Shown here piece after piece: positions 43,139 through 51,765 of a DNA stretch of 64,000 bases; position 1 is the first letter of the stretch; every line of letters begins with the position of its first letter. The stretch is taken from positions 1-64,000 of the forward strand of contig JAFTXN010000007.1 of NCBI GenBank assembly GCA_017461605.1. Direction: 5' to 3'. A model generated the notes under the pieces. It saw nothing but the letters and a program-made list of their open reading frames with translations. It was not told the origin of the DNA and did not search any database. The translations under genes and the position numbers were made by a program. The DNA is from Bacteroidaceae bacterium. Its GTDB lineage: Bacteria > Bacteroidota > Bacteroidia > Bacteroidales > Bacteroidaceae.

Positions 43139-45844
43139 ATGAAGAAATTACATAGTTTCTTGTGGAGTGTGGGTGTTGCGGCTACAATGATGTCTGCCCT
43201 GCCCGCCACAGCTCAGAACATTCTTCCGGAAGAATCAGCTCCGATCATCGTGGTTCCCGGTGAGCAGACGCTCAGTTACAGAGAGCGTACACTTTGTTAC
43301 AGCGTAACAGCTAATGTGGAATTCAATGTATCTACAACAACCGAATGGATTTCTGTTCGTCGTGGTGCAGATGGAGCAGTTTACATTCACCTGAGTCAGA
43401 ATATGTCTGCCAACAGCCGTACCGGAGAATTGGTGTTTACATCAACAGACGGAACTGTTACCAAGAAGATGATTGTGACACAGACACGCGACGAGTCAGT
43501 GGAGACACTTCCCACAGATGTTGTGGTAGATGTAGTGTCGGCTGCAGCCAATACGAACCAAAGTGGCAATGACATCAGTAAGACCATCGATGGTAAGTAT
43601 GACACTTATTGGCACTCGCAGTGGACCGGAAGTGGATTTACTGTTTCAGAGAATAAGCCTGCTGTGCTGACATATACTTTCGAAGACGTTGACTATATTG
43701 ATTACATCAATTATGTACCTCGTCAAGATGGAGAGTCGAATGGTAACTTCGGAGAAGTGGAAGTGCTTGTCAAGAAAGTGGGAGAGAGCGAGTACACTTC
43801 AATGGGCCGTAAGGACTTTAAGCAAACTGCAGGTGCCAAGAAGTTTAAGTTTGATGCACCCGTTGAAAATCCTGCTTCTATTCAGATGAAGGTTTATAGC
43901 GGTGCCGGCAATTTCGCTTCTTGTGCAGAAATGGAGTTCTGCCAATATGCAAATCAGACAGACAATATCTTCGACTTCTTTGAGGATGATGTATGCTCGG
44001 TTCTCAAGCCCGGAATCACACAGGATGATATCGATGCTATCAAGAATCCGTTCGCAAAGAGCTTGGTGAGCCAAATCTTTGCCGGAGATTATGAACTGAA
44101 TTATCGCGTGGCAGACTACAAGTGCTATCTCAGTCCTTCAGTTTTGGCGCGTCGTTGGAACACCGAGGGCAAGCAGTATAACCAATACGAAGGTGCAACC
44201 GGTATCAGTATCTCGCAGGGTAAGCACGCTGTGATTGTATCCGGAATTCCTGATGGTGAAAGTGTACGCTTGCGTGTATGTGCTTGGTACGTAGGTAAAG
44301 TTGGTAACAATTTTGATGGTGGAAATCCCGAAACCGAAGATTTCACTCTGGAAAATGGTCTCAATGTGATTGACTACAAGAATGACTGGCCGGGTTTGGC
44401 ATATGTATGTTATTATACCGACGATGCCCCCTCAACCAAGCCTAACATTAAGGTACACTTTGTGAATGGTGAAATCAATGGTTACCTCTCACCGGATAAA
44501 ACAAACGAAGAGATGCACGAACTCTGTAAGAATGCTCCCAACTACTGTATGGACGCTGTAGGTGAATTGGTACACTCTGTATGGACTTCACAAGGCTTCT
44601 ACAAGTATTGTAAGGCTTCCGATGGTAAGAGCATCGGCTATCGTCAATTCATGAATATGCTTGACAGTCTTGTTCAGTGGGAACACGACCTTCTCGGGTT
44701 CGAAAAGTATGGTTTGCTTGAGTCTCCGCAGAATCGCACCTTTGCTTATGTAAACTTCACATACTACATGTTCCAAGGTGGAGCAGGGGTTTCTTTCCAC
44801 CAGAACCAGGAGAGCCGCGTGCTCAATTGTCAGAACATGATGTATAACGACAATGATGCTATTTGGGGTTTGTCGCACGAATGGGGACACCAGCACCAGA
44901 TGCACCCGTACTTCTGCTGGGGAGGTCTTGGAGAAGTTTCCAACAACATGAACTCCTACTACAACATCATGCACATGGGTTACACTGAGTCGGACAAGAT
45001 TAACCAATGGGCACCGGCTCGTAAGCACTTTGTTAATACTGCCTCCGATTATACCCCATATGACAAGAGTTCTTTGGGTGAGGGAACCAAGATATATTGT
45101 CCTGCTCGTCAAGATGCTTCAACACTGGCTAATGATTATGCATATAGCCCCAAGATGAAGGCTTTGTGTGAAGAAATGGCTAGCTATAATGGTGCAGGTT
45201 GCATGCCTACTCAAGAAGAAAACGTAGTAAAGGCACTTGGACACACTGAAGTAGGCGTTGGCGAAATGCTTTGTCCCTATATCATGCTTTACAACTACGC
45301 TACATACGTAATGGGAATCTCAGACTTTGGTCCTAACCTGTATGAGGCTCTTCGTAAGACAGACGCAGAAGATGGCTCGTCGGTTGAGAAGAGTAGTGGC
45401 CTTGATAAGTATGAACTCATTGCAGCAGTTCAGAATGGTAACAAGAACAATTGGTTGTCTAAACTGAAGAAGGATTATCCTACATCTTGCTGGGTGGTTG
45501 ACAAGTATCTCTGCGAAGGTCATACCAACACATGGGAGAATAGCACAGCTTATGTGTTCAACTTCATCCGCAAGACTTCACGCCTCACCGGTTACAACTT
45601 GTTCCCGTACTACGAGCGTTGGGGCTTCCTCCGTCAGTTGGCTACATTTGTGGGAGACTATGGTCACAAGCCTCACGTCCTCACTAAGGAAATGTACGAC
45701 GAGTTCAAGGCTGACATGGATGCTTTGGTGGAAAGTGGTGAACTGAAGGCTATGCCCGAAGGTATGGTGGAAGATATTTCCAACTACCGCGACCTCAACG
45801 TGGCCGGCGACAAGATGTTCGAAACTCCCAAAATTCCTAACTAA
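43139..45844 (+). CDS. M60-family (enhancin-like) metallopeptidase with BACON and F5/8-type domains
   Basis: 901 residues. Seen: signal peptide (MKKLHSFLWSVGVAATMMSALPATAQ); BACON-like domain near 35-120 (NVEFNVSTTTEWISVRRGADG); a discoidin-like carbohydrate-binding domain near 130-270; and the peptidase with zinc motif His580-Glu581-Trp-Gly-His584 and the further Glu599, fitting the M60 HEXXH(8,28)E rule. Members of this family cut mucin-type O-glycoproteins. No sorting domain is evident at the C-terminus. Start set at the signal peptide. It pairs with the LRR gene and ends at a strong terminator. Confidence 0.9.
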   Translation: MKKLHSFLWSVGVAATMMSALPATAQNILPEESAPIIVVPGEQTLSYRERTLCYSVTANVEFNVSTTTEWISVRRGADGAVYIHLSQNMSANSRTGELVFTSTDGTVTKKMIVTQTRDESVETLPTDVVVDVVSAAANTNQSGNDISKTIDGKYDTYWHSQWTGSGFTVSENKPAVLTYTFEDVDYIDYINYVPRQDGESNGNFGEVEVLVKKVGESEYTSMGRKDFKQTAGAKKFKFDAPVENPASIQMKVYSGAGNFASCAEMEFCQYANQTDNIFDFFEDDVCSVLKPGITQDDIDAIKNPFAKSLVSQIFAGDYELNYRVADYKCYLSPSVLARRWNTEGKQYNQYEGATGISISQGKHAVIVSGIPDGESVRLRVCAWYVGKVGNNFDGGNPETEDFTLENGLNVIDYKNDWPGLAYVCYYTDDAPSTKPNIKVHFVNGEINGYLSPDKTNEEMHELCKNAPNYCMDAVGELVHSVWTSQGFYKYCKASDGKSIGYRQFMNMLDSLVQWEHDLLGFEKYGLLESPQNRTFAYVNFTYYMFQGGAGVSFHQNQESRVLNCQNMMYNDNDAIWGLSHEWGHQHQMHPYFCWGGLGEVSNNMNSYYNIMHMGYTESDKINQWAPARKHFVNTASDYTPYDKSSLGEGTKIYCPARQDASTLANDYAYSPKMKALCEEMASYNGAGCMPTQEENVVKALGHTEVGVGEMLCPYIMLYNYATYVMGISDFGPNLYEALRKTDAEDGSSVEKSSGLDKYELIAAVQNGNKNNWLSKLKKDYPTSCWVVDKYLCEGHTNTWENSTAYVFNFIRKTSRLTGYNLFPYYERWGFLRQLATFVGDYGHKPHVLTKEMYDEFKADMDALVESGELKAMPEGMVEDISNYRDLNVAGDKMFETPKIPN

Positions 45845-45871
45845 TCATAGGATTTATGGTATTTAATACCG

Positions 45872-45905
45872 GAGGACACATTCTGCGGAGTGTGTCCTCT
45901 TTTTT
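45872..45905 (+). terminator. Terminator after the M60 gene
   Basis: GAGGACACA (45872-45880) pairs with TGTGTCCTC (45891-45899), followed by six T. Confidence 0.85.
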
Positions 45906-45942
45906 ATTGTTTTGAACAGCTTTCTGCTTAAAGGTTTTTATG

Positions 45943-45950
45943 TATTTTTG
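45943..45950 (+). promoter_or_regulatory. -7 element of the acyltransferase gene
   Basis: TATTTTTG fits TAnnTTTG, about 135 nt before the likely start. Confidence 0.4.
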
Positions 45951-46084
45951 CACGCGAGTATTCTTGATCTTTGCATGGCTGTCGGGCATGAGGAAGTTTA
46001 TTTAGACCTTTGTAAACTAAAAGTTGAAATATAATCGTTGCTTGCCAAAAAGTAGGGAAGCATAGTAATGATTTTAATAAGCAG

Positions 46085-47215
46085 TTGAAGAATAAAAATA
46101 TCATAGTGAACAGAAATGACGTGCGTTCGCAGAGTTTGGATTTGCTGCGTTTCCCCTTAGCCGTGGTGGTACTGATTGTTCATGTCTTTACCATTTCGGA
46201 AGTTGCATTCGGTGGACAACGGCTGAACGCAGAGGACTTTCCTTTGTTTGTGCAAGTGCGTAATTTTTTGGATGCCTTCCTTCGTGGCCAAAGTGTTCCG
46301 ATATATTATTTCATATCCGGTTACGTTTTTTTCTTGGGGGCAGAAATGACGCGGGAGGTGTATGTTCGGAAATTAAGAAACCGAGTCAAGAGTTTGTTGA
46401 TTCCATATTTAATATGGACATTGCTTGCTGTTTTGCTTCTCATCGTTTTTGCTTTAGCACCTTTGGGACAGTATCGTGCAGAAGCTCCCACACTGTCTCT
46501 GTCATGGCAGGGATTGCTCTCTGCTTTTTGGGTGTATCATGGCGAATTGGAAGGAAGATTTGTGGAAAGCACTTTCCCTATAAATGTTCCGCTTTGGTTT
46601 GTGCGCAACTTGATGGTTGTGGTGCTCAGTACGCCGTTGCTATATTGGTTGCTGAAGCGTGTAAAGCTCTATGCGGTGATACTGTTGGGCTTGCTTTGGA
46701 TGATAATCCCGTTTAGTGGTGTCAATACATATTCATTTGAGGTTTCGTTTTTCTTCTTTACATGTGGCGCATATATGAGTGTATGCAAGAAGGACATGGT
46801 GAGCACATTTAGCCGATGCTATAGAACTTCTGCGATGCTGTATGTTGCTTTGTCGTTTCTCTATATGGCAATTGAAGGTTCTTATCCTCAGTTAGCAATT
46901 GCTGTAAAGCAATGGAATGTGTTAGCAGGATTGTTCTTTGCTTATGGCCTTTCTGTTTGGTTATTGCAGCATGGTGTTTGCAAACCTAATCCATTCCTGT
47001 CTTCAGCAAGTTTCTTTGTATATGTTTCACACAGCCTCATAGTTTATAAAATTTTCAAGTTACTCAGTCTTCTCATTTGTCCTTACTCTGATTTTACTTT
47101 GCTGCTTGTTTATCTTCTTACCATTGTTGCTACGTTGGGCACGTTGTTAATGCTTTTCAATCTGTTGCGCCGGTATATGCAAAAAGTGCTGAACGTAATG
47201 ACCGGCAAGAAATAG
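46085..47215 (+). CDS. Acyltransferase family 3 membrane protein
   Basis: 376 residues with about 10 hydrophobic segments. Seen: SLDLLRFPLAVVVLIVHVF with the conserved His of acyltransferase-3 proteins, YYFISGYVFFLGAEMTREVYVRKLRNRVKSLLIPYLIW, and PINVPLWFVRNLMVVVL. Relatives O-acetylate surface polysaccharides. No ATG fits; TTG at 46085 or GTG at 46106 must be the start. Target polymer unknown. Confidence 0.82.
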   Translation: MKNKNIIVNRNDVRSQSLDLLRFPLAVVVLIVHVFTISEVAFGGQRLNAEDFPLFVQVRNFLDAFLRGQSVPIYYFISGYVFFLGAEMTREVYVRKLRNRVKSLLIPYLIWTLLAVLLLIVFALAPLGQYRAEAPTLSLSWQGLLSAFWVYHGELEGRFVESTFPINVPLWFVRNLMVVVLSTPLLYWLLKRVKLYAVILLGLLWMIIPFSGVNTYSFEVSFFFFTCGAYMSVCKKDMVSTFSRCYRTSAMLYVALSFLYMAIEGSYPQLAIAVKQWNVLAGLFFAYGLSVWLLQHGVCKPNPFLSSASFFVYVSHSLIVYKIFKLLSLLICPYSDFTLLLVYLLTIVATLGTLLMLFNLLRRYMQKVLNVMTGKK

Positions 47216-47287
47216 TAGTTCTCTTTCCTGTTTCCGGAAAAGGTGAATTGCAGTCTTGACGCGTTTGGTGGGCTGCTTCTGATTTCA

Positions 47288-47295
47288 TAACTTTG
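47288..47295 (+). promoter_or_regulatory. -7 element of the RluA-like gene
   Basis: TAACTTTG fits TAnnTTTG, about 40 nt before the start. Confidence 0.5.
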
Positions 47296-47334
47296 CGGAC
47301 AAATTCGAGTACATATAATATATATAATGTAAGT

Positions 47335-48261
47335 ATGCCAGGAAAAACTCAATCGCGATATATCACTTTCAAAGTGCGAGAAGAGGTAGAGCTGATGCCT
47401 TTTTTGATGAAAGCACTTGATGGTATCAGCCGTAACAAAGCCAAGTCGATACTCTCGGGTGGAGGTATGCGTGTGAATCGTCGCATAGTGAAACAATTTG
47501 ACCTTGTGCTGAAACCCGGTGATATGGTGGAAATCAGCAAACGAAAGCCACGTGAAGAGTTGAACAATAAGTTCGTAAGTTTGGTGTATGAGGATGTACA
47601 AATTGTTGTAGTGGAAAAGAAGCCCGGCATTTTGTCTATGGGTACATCGCAGCAGGTCTACAGTGTGAAGACTGTACTCGATGAGTATTTTCGTCGCACT
47701 CATCAGAAGTGTACAGCACATGTCGTACATCGTCTGGACCGCGACACTTCCGGACTTTTGGTTTACGCCAAGACCATTGAGGCAGAGCAAATTCTGGAGC
47801 ACCATTGGCACAACATAGTAACCGACCGTCGCTACGTAGCCTTGACTTCGGGGCAACCGCAGCAGAAACAAGGAATGGTAGAAAGCTGGTTGAAAGACAA
47901 CAAAGCCTATATCACATTCTCATCGCCCGTGGACAATGGCGGAAAGTTTGCTCGCACTCATTATAAAGTAGTTCGCTCGAATGCGCATCATTCCCTTGTT
48001 GAGCTAAAACTCGAAACCGGACGTAAAAATCAGATACGTGTTCATCTGCAAGATTTGGGCTGTCCTGTTTGTGGCGACGAGAAATACGGCAATGGTGATA
48101 ACCCCATCGGGCGTTTGGCCTTGCATGCTTTTCGCCTCAACTTCTATCACCCAATCACCAACGAACAGCTTCGCTTTGAGACTCCCATACCTAAAAGCTT
48201 CTTGTCAGTGTTTGGGAAAACTGCGAGTGAAAAAGAAGCAGAAGATAAAAGAATGAAATAA
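47335..48261 (+). CDS. RluA-family rRNA/tRNA pseudouridine synthase
   Basis: 308 residues. Seen: N-terminal S4 RNA-binding domain (LMKALDGISRNKAKSILSGGGMRVNRRIV, LKPGDMVEI); catalytic motif HRLDRDTSGLLVYAKT with the Asp nucleophile; LKLETGRKNQIRVHLQDLGCPVCGDEKYG and RLALHAFRLNFYHPIT. It converts uridine to pseudouridine in stable RNA; the site (RluA, RluC or RluD type) cannot be told. Start set at MPGKTQ; the region upstream in frame crosses the promoter. Confidence 0.9.
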   Translation: MPGKTQSRYITFKVREEVELMPFLMKALDGISRNKAKSILSGGGMRVNRRIVKQFDLVLKPGDMVEISKRKPREELNNKFVSLVYEDVQIVVVEKKPGILSMGTSQQVYSVKTVLDEYFRRTHQKCTAHVVHRLDRDTSGLLVYAKTIEAEQILEHHWHNIVTDRRYVALTSGQPQQKQGMVESWLKDNKAYITFSSPVDNGGKFARTHYKVVRSNAHHSLVELKLETGRKNQIRVHLQDLGCPVCGDEKYGNGDNPIGRLALHAFRLNFYHPITNEQLRFETPIPKSFLSVFGKTASEKEAEDKRMK

Positions 48262-48269
48262 AGACAGAC

Positions 48270-48309
48270 AGAGGACTTGCAATGCAATGTTGCGTGTCCT
48301 CTCTTTTTT
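48270..48309 (+). terminator. Terminator after the RluA-like gene
   Basis: AGAGGAC (48270-48276) pairs with GTCCTCT (48296-48302), then a T-run. Confidence 0.75.
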
Positions 48310-48315
48310 ATAGAA

Positions 48316-48834
48316 ATGTTTGTAACGCATTACAATTCTCCCTTGGGCAATATTACGTTGTTTGGGACTGAACGAGGTCTTTCTGGATTGTGTTTCCCTT
48401 TGACGCAGAAGCCCATTGCAAATGTTTTTACAGAAGGAAGTAAACCACATCCTTTGAGAGAGGCTGAGGAGTGGTTGAATCGCTACTTCTCGGGTGAGAT
48501 CCCCAATTTTCTACCAGCCATAGACATTCATGGGACACCGTTCCAACGTTTGGTATGGTCTATGTTGCAGGATGTTTCCTATGGAGAAACTATCACGTAT
48601 GGCGAGATGGCCAAAGCGGTAGCCGATCGTCTGGGTATGAAACGCATGTCAGCGCAAGCCATCGGTAGAGCTGTTGGAGCAAATCCGGTGCCCATACTCC
48701 TTCCTTGTCATCGTGTTGTAGGACGTAGGGGGCGATTAGTGGGCTATGCCGGTGGTGTAAATATGAAACGTTTTCTATTAGATTGGGAGCAACAATGCAA
48801 AGGTCAAGGCTTCCTGTGTGGTAATGTGTGGTAA
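48316..48834 (+). CDS. ogt: Methylated-DNA--protein-cysteine S-methyltransferase
   Basis: Repairs O6-alkylguanine by moving the alkyl group to its own Cys. 172 residues. Seen: HYNSPLGNITLFGTERGLSGLCF, VWSMLQDVSYGETITYGEMAKAV, RAVGANPVPILLPCHRVVGRRGRLVGYAGG with the acceptor Cys in PCHRV. Lacks the AraC part of Ada, so Ogt type. It starts directly behind a terminator, so its own promoter probably lies in the RluA-like gene or the read-through is used. Confidence 0.92.
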   Translation: MFVTHYNSPLGNITLFGTERGLSGLCFPLTQKPIANVFTEGSKPHPLREAEEWLNRYFSGEIPNFLPAIDIHGTPFQRLVWSMLQDVSYGETITYGEMAKAVADRLGMKRMSAQAIGRAVGANPVPILLPCHRVVGRRGRLVGYAGGVNMKRFLLDWEQQCKGQGFLCGNVW

Positions 48835-48844
48835 CAAAAGAAAA

Positions 48845-48873
48845 ACCGCAAAGGCTTCAATACCCTTTGCGGT
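48845..48873. terminator. Terminator for ogt and the convergent holin-like operon
   Basis: ACCGCAAAGG (48845-48854) pairs with CCTTTGCGGT (48864-48873). On the minus strand a TTTTTC run follows. Confidence 0.75.
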
Positions 48874-48874
48874 T

Positions 48875-49129
48875 TCAGTTGCGTCGTTTTCTCTTTCCGA
48901 AAAGCCATCCGAAGGCTCGCATCAATTTGTATCCGGTCATCACTCCATCATATACGGCAAACAATCGGGATGCATTGTTCATCCAACCTTGCATTTTTGT
49001 CTCTGCTGGTGGGGGAGTGAAGAGCGAGTCGAGTTTAAGGCGTATGCCGGCTTGGTTTTCACTCAGTGCCTTTTTAAGTGCTTGCTTCTGCAAGGCCATT
49101 TCTTCAAGCGTGTAGGTTTTCTTCATCAT
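48875..49129 (-). CDS. Small hypothetical protein of the YtxH/holin trio
   Basis: 84 residues. Seen: a charged N-terminal helix (TLEEMALQKQALKKALSENQAGIRLKLDSLF), Pro-rich TPPPAETK, then a weakly hydrophobic stretch (WMNNASRLFAVYDGVMTGYKLMRAFGWLFG) and basic KRKRRN end. No named family recognised. It overlaps the end of the preceding holin-like gene by 26 nt and is the last gene of the operon. An adjacent second Met is an alternative start. Confidence 0.65.
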   Translation of the reverse strand: MMKKTYTLEEMALQKQALKKALSENQAGIRLKLDSLFTPPPAETKMQGWMNNASRLFAVYDGVMTGYKLMRAFGWLFGKRKRRN

Positions 49130-49502
49130 GACCGGTATTGTTTTCTGTTTCTTCGTTAAGGAAGAGCCCACCCAAGAAGTTGGCCAACGGTGCGAGTATG
49201 AGTCGTTGGCGGAGAGCGTAAATAATTCCTCCGACAACGATATAGCCTAGTGCAATCACACCGCAGGCGGTTGTTGCTCCGCCAACATGTGGTGCCAAGG
49301 CAAGCATTGCCATGTATGATAGGAACAATATAATGATAGCTCCCAATACGAACAACACAGCCCCCAATATGAGGGCACCTAAAAGGCGTGTCATTTTGCT
49401 CACAAAGTCCAAACGTGCCATCTGCATGCGAAGCAGCATTTGCTGCTTCAAGTCCATGCAGATTTGACGTATGGTTTCAATGTTCCGATCGTTGGAGAAC
49501 AC
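49104..49502 (-). CDS. Phage-holin-like (YqjE/DUF1469 type) membrane protein
   Basis: 132 residues, two hydrophobic segments (LLGALILGAVLFVLGAIIILFLSYMAMLAL and VIALGYIVVGGIIYAL) after an amphipathic N-terminal helix. Fits the putative actinobacterial-holin-X/YqjE group found with YtxH proteins in envelope-stress operons, not a phage lysis gene, since no phage genes are near. Starts 10 nt after the YtxH-like gene. Confidence 0.75.
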   Translation of the reverse strand: MFSNDRNIETIRQICMDLKQQMLLRMQMARLDFVSKMTRLLGALILGAVLFVLGAIIILFLSYMAMLALAPHVGGATTACGVIALGYIVVGGIIYALRQRLILAPLANFLGGLFLNEETENNTGHDEENLHA

Positions 49503-49512
49503 GGTAGTAAGA

Positions 49513-49719
49513 TTAAACGGTGGCGGGTTTCAGTTCGTCGGCGATATCGTCTACCAAGCCTTCCAATTCTTGATTGCTCAGTTTGATACCTCTCTTACGG
49601 ATAGCTTCGGCTATGCGAGTGCGGGTTTCAGTACCCTTTTCAGGAGCGAAAAGAATTCCACATGCAGCACCAACTGCTGCGCCGCCTAAGAATGCGGCCA
49701 AGATACTCAGTCCTTTCAT
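49513..49719 (-). CDS. YtxH-domain small membrane protein
   Basis: 68 residues. Seen: KGLSILAAFLGGAAVGAACGILFAPEKGTETRTRI, the YtxH membrane helix with its APxKG motif, then an acidic amphipathic helix. Such proteins are linked with general stress in Bacillus and are common in Bacteroidetes. First gene of a three-gene operon with its own -7 element. Start set at MKGLSIL. Confidence 0.82.
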   Translation of the reverse strand: MKGLSILAAFLGGAAVGAACGILFAPEKGTETRTRIAEAIRKRGIKLSNQELEGLVDDIADELKPATV

Positions 49720-49751
49720 GATTGCGTTGTTTTTAGGGTTAATAAACGTGC

Positions 49752-49759
49752 CAAATATA
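49752..49759 (-). promoter_or_regulatory. -7 element of the YtxH/holin operon
   Basis: Minus strand TATATTTG, about 33 nt before the YtxH start. No clear -33 box. Confidence 0.5.
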
Positions 49760-49864
49760 CTTCTTTTCCTTTGTTCTCGTAATTTTAGAGACATAAAAAA
49801 AGAAAAAACGTGGCAGTTTAAGCAGTTTTAACAACCGGAAGGGGGTTCTTTGAGCCTAAGGTTG

Positions 49865-49872
49865 TATCTTTG
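49865..49872 (+). promoter_or_regulatory. -7 element of the SPOR lipoprotein gene
   Basis: TATCTTTG fits TAnnTTTG, about 58 nt before the start. Confidence 0.5.
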
Positions 49873-49930
49873 TGCTGCATAAGTGTGAATAAACACTGCA
49901 TCAGAAATTATCAATCAAAAAATAAGAAAA

Positions 49931-50461
49931 ATGAAGAAGCATCTTATCTTGGTGTTGAGTTTGTGCTCCGCCGTTGTGTTTACCGGTTGTAAATCTAAGG
50001 AAAGCGCCTATCGTCAGGCTTACGAATTGGCTCGTGCTCAGGAAGCACAGAGTGGAGCTGCACAAGCAAATCCTGCTCCCGTGGTTGTGACTCCTCAGCC
50101 TGGTCAAGGACAAGCAGAAGTGGTAAACGTCAATGCCGGAAATTCAAATACAACTCCTGTCTCAAATGTAGATGTTCGCACTATCCCCGGTGGTTTCACC
50201 ATGGTAAGCGGTAATGCTCTGAAGGCTTATAGCGTTGTTGTGGGAAGTTTCGTAACACAGGCCAATGCCGAAGGTTTGATGACAACACTCAAGAGTCGCG
50301 GTTATGACGCTCGTGTGGTGAAGACAAATGAAACTATCAACAATCAGACCGGTTGGTTCCGCGTGATAGCTTCTTCGTTCGACGATAAGGAGTCGGCAGC
50401 TCGCTCTCGTGATGAATTGAAAGCGACTTATGCCGGTGCTTGGTTGCTTTACAACAAATAA
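49931..50461 (+). CDS. SPOR-domain lipoprotein
   Basis: 176 residues. Seen: signal MKKHLILVLSLCSAVVFTGC with lipobox; a Gln/Ala/Pro-rich linker (AQEAQSGAAQANPAPVVVTPQPGQGQ); a SPOR domain near 95-175 (KAYSVVVGSFVTQANAEGLMTTLKSRGYDARVV). SPOR domains bind stem-peptide-free peptidoglycan at division sites, so it is probably a periplasmic cell-division or wall protein. Confidence 0.88.
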   Translation: MKKHLILVLSLCSAVVFTGCKSKESAYRQAYELARAQEAQSGAAQANPAPVVVTPQPGQGQAEVVNVNAGNSNTTPVSNVDVRTIPGGFTMVSGNALKAYSVVVGSFVTQANAEGLMTTLKSRGYDARVVKTNETINNQTGWFRVIASSFDDKESAARSRDELKATYAGAWLLYNK

Positions 50462-50482
50462 AGCTGACGCCTAAATTATTAT

Positions 50483-50538
50483 AATGTGCTAATATGTCAT
50501 TGGGCTTCTTTTGGAGCAAATTGGCAGATTAGCACATT
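50483..50538. promoter_or_regulatory. Inverted repeat between SPOR gene and rlmN
   Basis: AATGTGCTAAT (50483-50493) and ATTAGCACATT (50528-50538) are exact 11-bp arms around a 34-nt loop. No T-run follows, so terminator or protein site is open. Confidence 0.45.
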
Positions 50539-50632
50539 TACCTATATATAGGTTTTGATGATTTCCTGAGGAACTTTCTACTTTGGAAAGATGGGATAAG
50601 AGCCGGTTTGAATTGTACTAAAAGATTTTGGG

Positions 50633-51724
50633 ATGGATGTATCCAAGTGCGTAGATGTGGGGAAAAAGGCGCTTCTCGGACTCACGCCTAACGAATTACG
50701 TGACATAGCTGTTAGTAATGGCTTGCCTGCATTTGTAGGTAAGCAGTTGTGTGATTGGTTGTATGCAAAGAAAGTGAAAAGTTTGGAGCAGATGACCAAT
50801 CTTTCGAAGATAGCTCGTCGGGACTTGTCGGAGAAATACACAGTGGGCTGTTCGGAGCCTGTACATCGCATGTGTTCTGTTGACGGAACCGTGAAGTATC
50901 TTTACCACACAACGCAAGGCTATGTTGAGACAGTTTACATTCCGGATGGACAGCGAGCAACGCTTTGTGTCTCTTGTCAGGTGGGATGTAAGATGGGTTG
51001 CAAATTTTGTATGACAGGTCGTCAAGGATTTGTGGCACAACTGACAGTGGCTGACATTCTCAATCAGATTTACTCCATCCCCGAGCGCGACTCCTTGACC
51101 AATATCGTTTTTATGGGACAAGGAGAACCATTCGATAACCTCGACAATGTGTTGCGTGCCACGGAGGTGCTGACATCGGAGTGGGGGTATGGATGGAGTC
51201 CGAAACGTATCACTGTTTCCAGCGTGGGTTTGCAGAAAGGTTTGCGACGTTTTTTGGATGAAAGCAAATGTCATCTGGCCATCAGTCTGCACCATCCCGA
51301 AGCAGAAGGACGCGCAGCGTTGATGCCGGCAGAGCGTGCCTACTCCATCGAACAGGTGGTGAAAACGCTCAAATGCTATGATTTTTGTCGAAAGTCGCCA
51401 TTGGCTGATACAACAAAGCAACGACGTCTTTCGTTTGAGTATATTGTTTTTCGTGGAATCAACGACAGTCTTCGTCATGCCGATGCGCTTATTCGTCTAT
51501 TGGATGGACTGGATTGTCGCATCAATCTCATACGTTTTCATTCTATACCGGACACTCCTTTGCAAGGCACCGACGAGGAGACCATGGTTGCTTTGAGAGA
51601 TTATCTCACGTCGCATGGCATTTTCACTACCATTCGGGCTTCGCGAGGTCAGGACATTTATGCAGCTTGCGGCTTGCTGACTACTGCCCAACAGGAGAAA
51701 GAGGCCGGTGAGAGTTCGGAGTGA
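50633..51724 (+). CDS. rlmN: 23S rRNA (adenine2503-C2)-methyltransferase
   Basis: Radical SAM enzyme that methylates A2503 of 23S rRNA and A37 of some tRNAs. 363 residues. Seen: N-terminal helical domain (LRDIAVSNGLPAFVGKQLCDWLYAKKVKS), CQVGCKMGCKFCMTG iron-sulfur motif, FMGQGEPFDNLDNVLRA, ISLHHP, and the C-terminal IRASRGQDIYAACGLL with the methyl-carrying Cys. No Cfr-specific sign noted. Confidence 0.95.
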   Translation: MDVSKCVDVGKKALLGLTPNELRDIAVSNGLPAFVGKQLCDWLYAKKVKSLEQMTNLSKIARRDLSEKYTVGCSEPVHRMCSVDGTVKYLYHTTQGYVETVYIPDGQRATLCVSCQVGCKMGCKFCMTGRQGFVAQLTVADILNQIYSIPERDSLTNIVFMGQGEPFDNLDNVLRATEVLTSEWGYGWSPKRITVSSVGLQKGLRRFLDESKCHLAISLHHPEAEGRAALMPAERAYSIEQVVKTLKCYDFCRKSPLADTTKQRRLSFEYIVFRGINDSLRHADALIRLLDGLDCRINLIRFHSIPDTPLQGTDEETMVALRDYLTSHGIFTTIRASRGQDIYAACGLLTTAQQEKEAGESSE

Positions 51725-51765
51725 AAGCGAACATAATAATTGAAAACCATTAATCCATTATTTGT

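Noticed and set aside
49104-49502. Prophage lysis holin
   Set aside because: No phage genes nearby and the partner YtxH gene points to a chromosomal stress operon.
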